Positions 61,899 to 64,000 of a stretch of 64,000 nucleotides of DNA are shown here, piece after piece. Origin of the DNA: Exilibacterium sp. (GTDB lineage: Bacteria; Pseudomonadota; Gammaproteobacteria; Pseudomonadales; Cellvibrionaceae). How positions within the stretch are numbered: position 1 is the first letter of the stretch; each line of letters begins with the position of its first letter. The notes below the pieces were generated by a model. The model saw only the letters and a program-made list of their open reading frames with translations, did not search any database and was not told where the DNA came from. The stretch is taken from assembly GCA_028280195.1 (NCBI GenBank), contig JANQMH010000102.1, forward strand, positions 1 through 64,000, in the 5' to 3' direction. The translations under genes were made by a program, and so were the position numbers.

Positions 61899-63095
61899 CT
61901 AAAACCTCACCGAGGCCGACACCGCAAACAGGTCCCAGTGGCGCTTAGTGTCAGCCGGAATCGGATTTTCCAGCATCGACAACCAGCCGGTGCCGTCGAC
62001 CTTGTGCCACTCGGCGCGCAACATGAAATGGCGGTTGATATCCCAGCGCACCCCCAGCGTCCAGTCCTTGGCAAAGCGCGAGTAGTGGGGCAGGCCGGTA
62101 GCGGCGGCAAACTCGCGGCCGTCTTTATCGTCGTTGTTCCAGATGAGTTCATCGTAGCGCAGCAACAGCTCCCACTGCGGTGACAGGCGATAGGTGCCCT
62201 GGACGAAGTAACTGGTACCGGTGAAATCGGTGTCGGGCAGCACCCCGAAGTCTTCCAGCTCCGAGGTGCGGCTGGCAACTTCGGCAGTCAGGCTCCAGTC
62301 CTCGGCGTTGTACTGGGCCGACAGGATATAGGGGCGAAAATGAAACTCACCCGGCGATATCACATCCACCTGCCCCGGTTCATAGTCGACGTTGACTTCC
62401 GAGGCGGTAAAGCCGAGGCGCACGCGGCCAAAATCGTATTCGTAGATAAAGCGCCCCATCCAGCTGGTTGCACCGTCGAGTCTTCCGGGTACCTGCTGAA
62501 AGAAGATGGCCGGTTCGAAGTCCGGATCTTCGGTGCGCGGCTCGAAAACACCGAACTGGAAGGTATAATCGGCGTTGTCATTGCCGCGCTCGTAATACAC
62601 ATGCAAACCGTCGGAGGACAGGGCGAAGTTGCGGTTGACGTCGAAGTAGATCGACTGCGGCAGCAGAATACTCGGGCGCGTAGCGGCGATGTCGCGGGTG
62701 TCGTTGTAAAAGCCAAACGGATTGACCACCCGCCCCAGGCGCAGGCCGCCACTGTGCGCCTGCGAGTTCAACAAGGTATAGTCGATGAAACCGTAGTCGA
62801 CGCGCAGATCGCCGTCGTCGGTTTCACCGGCGTCGCGCGCCACCACCTGCAACGCCAGCTTCAGTCTGGCGGCCGGGCGCCACAGGGCGTTGAGGCCCAG
62901 TTCCTGAAACTCCCAGCTGCCGTCCTCGCTGTCGCCGAAGAAATTATTGTTGTCGGTCTTCAGGAAGCTCTGGGCGGCAAAGCCATGTATCTGCAGGCGA
63001 TGGGCCTGGTCCTGACCGTCGGCCCGGCACACGGCCACTGCGCCCGCCAGGGTGATGGCGGCACAGTGGTACAGGGCGGTCCTGATTGCAGTCAT
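61899..63095 (-). CDS. Outer-membrane porin-like beta-barrel protein
   Basis: The product has 398 residues with a signal peptide (ending VCRADG) and many amphipathic strands. It ends in ...AVSASVRF with a terminal Phe, the outer-membrane sorting signal. Motifs such as LRLGRVVNPFGFYNDTRDI resemble phosphate-selective and related porins. The start overlaps the stop of the upstream PstS-like gene by four bases. The substrate is unknown. Confidence 0.8.
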   Translation of the reverse strand: MTAIRTALYHCAAITLAGAVAVCRADGQDQAHRLQIHGFAAQSFLKTDNNNFFGDSEDGSWEFQELGLNALWRPAARLKLALQVVARDAGETDDGDLRVDYGFIDYTLLNSQAHSGGLRLGRVVNPFGFYNDTRDIAATRPSILLPQSIYFDVNRNFALSSDGLHVYYERGNDNADYTFQFGVFEPRTEDPDFEPAIFFQQVPGRLDGATSWMGRFIYEYDFGRVRLGFTASEVNVDYEPGQVDVISPGEFHFRPYILSAQYNAEDWSLTAEVASRTSELEDFGVLPDTDFTGTSYFVQGTYRLSPQWELLLRYDELIWNNDDKDGREFAAATGLPHYSRFAKDWTLGVRWDINRHFMLRAEWHKVDGTGWLSMLENPIPADTKRHWDLFAVSASVRF

Positions 63096-63580
63096 CTCAA
63101 CTCCAGTACTTTTACGTTATCGCCCACCCAGTCGGCACTGACATAGCCTATCGAGTTTCTGGTCAGCGAAATCATATCGCGCATCTCTTTTTCCGAGCTG
63201 ACCACTACCGGAGACTGGCCGGTGCCGGAGTATACCCGCCGGTCCCAGATGCGGCGCAGATTATAGGGGAAGGTGCGCAGCACATGTTTGGTAAAGCGTA
63301 TATGGGTGGGGTCGTTGTCGGTGAGCACAAATACCCTGATCAGATCGCCGCGCGGCCAGGTGCGGTTTCTCATACCGAAGATCGAGCGCAGGCCCACCTT
63401 GGTCAGCGAATTCACCTCCACATCGGGGTGAGCTATCACGCGGATGTCGATCTCGCGTTCGGCCTGTGCCAGCGATGGCGCCAGCCATCCCCACAGGCAC
63501 AGCAGCGCCAGCAGGTAGCGCAGGCATTTGCAGGGCGGTGTTGGGCAGAGTGAATTGCGCTGACTTCGCACTGGTCTCAT
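63092..63580 (-). CDS. PstS-like periplasmic binding protein, short form
   Basis: ATG 63580 gives 162 residues with a signal peptide ending SLAQAE. IDIRVIAHPDVEVNSLTK, LRSIFGMRNRTWPRGD, FTKHVLRTFPYNLRRIW and MISLTRNSIGYVSADW match the small PBP-like phosphate-binding domains found next to GGDEF/EAL genes and porins. Ribosome site is weak. It is flanked by an EAL gene upstream and a porin gene downstream, all in the same direction. Confidence 0.8.
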   Translation of the reverse strand: MRPVRSQRNSLCPTPPCKCLRYLLALLCLWGWLAPSLAQAEREIDIRVIAHPDVEVNSLTKVGLRSIFGMRNRTWPRGDLIRVFVLTDNDPTHIRFTKHVLRTFPYNLRRIWDRRVYSGTGQSPVVVSSEKEMRDMISLTRNSIGYVSADWVGDNVKVLELR

Positions 63581-63587
63581 AACGATG

Positions 63588-64000
63588 CTACTGGGTGTTG
63601 ATCTCTTTGAGATCGGTGCGGGCAAGGGTCACTTTGAAGTCGCTGTCGCTGTACAACAGCGACTCCTGCGGCTTGCCGATATAGTAACCCTGGGCGTAAT
63701 CGACGCCGAATTCGGTCAGCAGTTGCAAAGAAACCTCATCCTCCACAAACTCGGCAATGGTCTTTTTTCCCAGCCCCTGAGCAACGTCATTGATCGCCTT
63801 GACAAACAGGCGGTCTTCGAAATTTTTAGCCAGATGACGCACAAAAGACCCATCTATCTTGACATAGTCCACCGGCAGCCGCCGCAGGTAAAACCACGAG
63901 GCGAAACCGACCCCAAAATCGTCGAGGGCAAATTTATAGCCCAGTTTACAGCAGCGGCCGATCACCTCCGCTGCGGTCACAATGTCCTCCACCGCGGAGG
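63588..64000 (-). CDS. EAL-domain c-di-GMP phosphodiesterase, C-terminal part (cut by window)
   Basis: The visible part is the last ~137 residues. ALDDFGVGFASWFYLRRLPVDYVKIDGSFV has the DDFG motif with the metal Asp residues and the Lys of EAL enzymes. AEFVEDEVSLQLLTEFGVDYAQGYYIGKP completes it. The Thr or Gly variants in the loop do not show inactivity. Sensor domains lie outside. The gene probably forms an operon with the PstS-like and porin genes. Gene end is at 63588. Confidence 0.88.
   Translation of the reverse strand, partial: SAVEDIVTAAEVIGRCCKLGYKFALDDFGVGFASWFYLRRLPVDYVKIDGSFVRHLAKNFEDRLFVKAINDVAQGLGKKTIAEFVEDEVSLQLLTEFGVDYAQGYYIGKPQESLLYSDSDFKVTLARTDLKEINTQ

Noticed and set aside
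1-64000. CRISPR arrays, rRNA or complete tRNA genes
   Set aside because: No regularly spaced repeats with unique spacers, and only tRNA 3'-end-like fragments, were seen. The tandem repeats found are short and without spacers.

Overview
The window reads as chromosomal DNA of a GC-rich, free-living gammaproteobacterium. The markers are an alpha-2-macroglobulin/PBP1C pair, a CIO-type cytochrome bd, TcdA and CsdE, YceH, DUF3301, a De Ley-Doudoroff galactose cluster and a GEMM-I cyclic di-GMP riboswitch. A marine, Cellvibrio- or Halieaceae-like relative is plausible, but no rRNA or tRNA is present to fix the taxonomy.

Layout. 0.4-7.3 kb: nine co-directional, mostly unrecognised envelope genes. 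They include a lytic transglycosylase, a lipoprotein, a MotA/TolQ/ExbB-like membrane protein, a MotB/ExbD-like coiled-coil partner and a lone winged-helix regulator. 7.3-11.7 kb: a secreted subtilase and an HDOD protein. 11.8-20.6 kb: alpha-2-macroglobulin, pbpC and a YiiX-like peptidase. 20.6-23.1 kb: a LuxR-TPR regulator divergent from an unknown gene. 23.2-38.0 kb: an AT-richer accessory region built of several decayed insertions. It holds two integrase remnants, three copies of a tRNA-3'-end-like repeat, two PIN/UPF0175 toxin-antitoxin loci (one decayed), a PD-(D/E)XK-like nuclease next to a phosphoribosyltransferase, a TOTE-type primase-helicase, a hydrolase/ATPase deletion scar, a group II intron RT fragment and a chimeric permease/oxidoreductase pseudogene.

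38.3-41 kb: reverse transsulfuration (cystathionine beta-synthase and gamma-lyase). 41-46 kb: an FG-GAP lipoprotein, a DMT exporter, a MITE-like element, an SPFH/ribbon-helix-helix pair and a cold-shock gene. 46.3-48.4 kb: polyamine catabolism (SpuC-like and PuuD-like). 48.5-52 kb: a GbsR/MarR regulator, whose promoter abuts a heptanucleotide repeat array, ahead of cioAB. 52.1-52.8 kb: a c-di-GMP riboswitch and an unknown membrane protein. 52.8-56.1 kb: tcdA, csdE, a TatD nuclease, a DEDD exonuclease-like protein and DUF3301. 56.3-61.2 kb: a galactose/galactonate cluster (SSS transporter, DgoR-like, SDR dehydrogenase, DgoK, DgoA). 61.2-64 kb: yceH, a porin, a PstS-like protein and an EAL phosphodiesterase cut by the window edge.

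The most novel-looking items are four. The first is the 0.4-7.3 kb operon, read here as a candidate ion-driven envelope motor with a peptidoglycan hydrolase. The second is a family of period-7 CTAG arrays that supply the stop codons of neighbouring genes. The third is a phase-variation-like repeat touching the -35 box of the cioAB-linked regulator. The fourth is the riboswitch-controlled orphan gene. All functional readings rest on motif recognition by eye; no database search was run.
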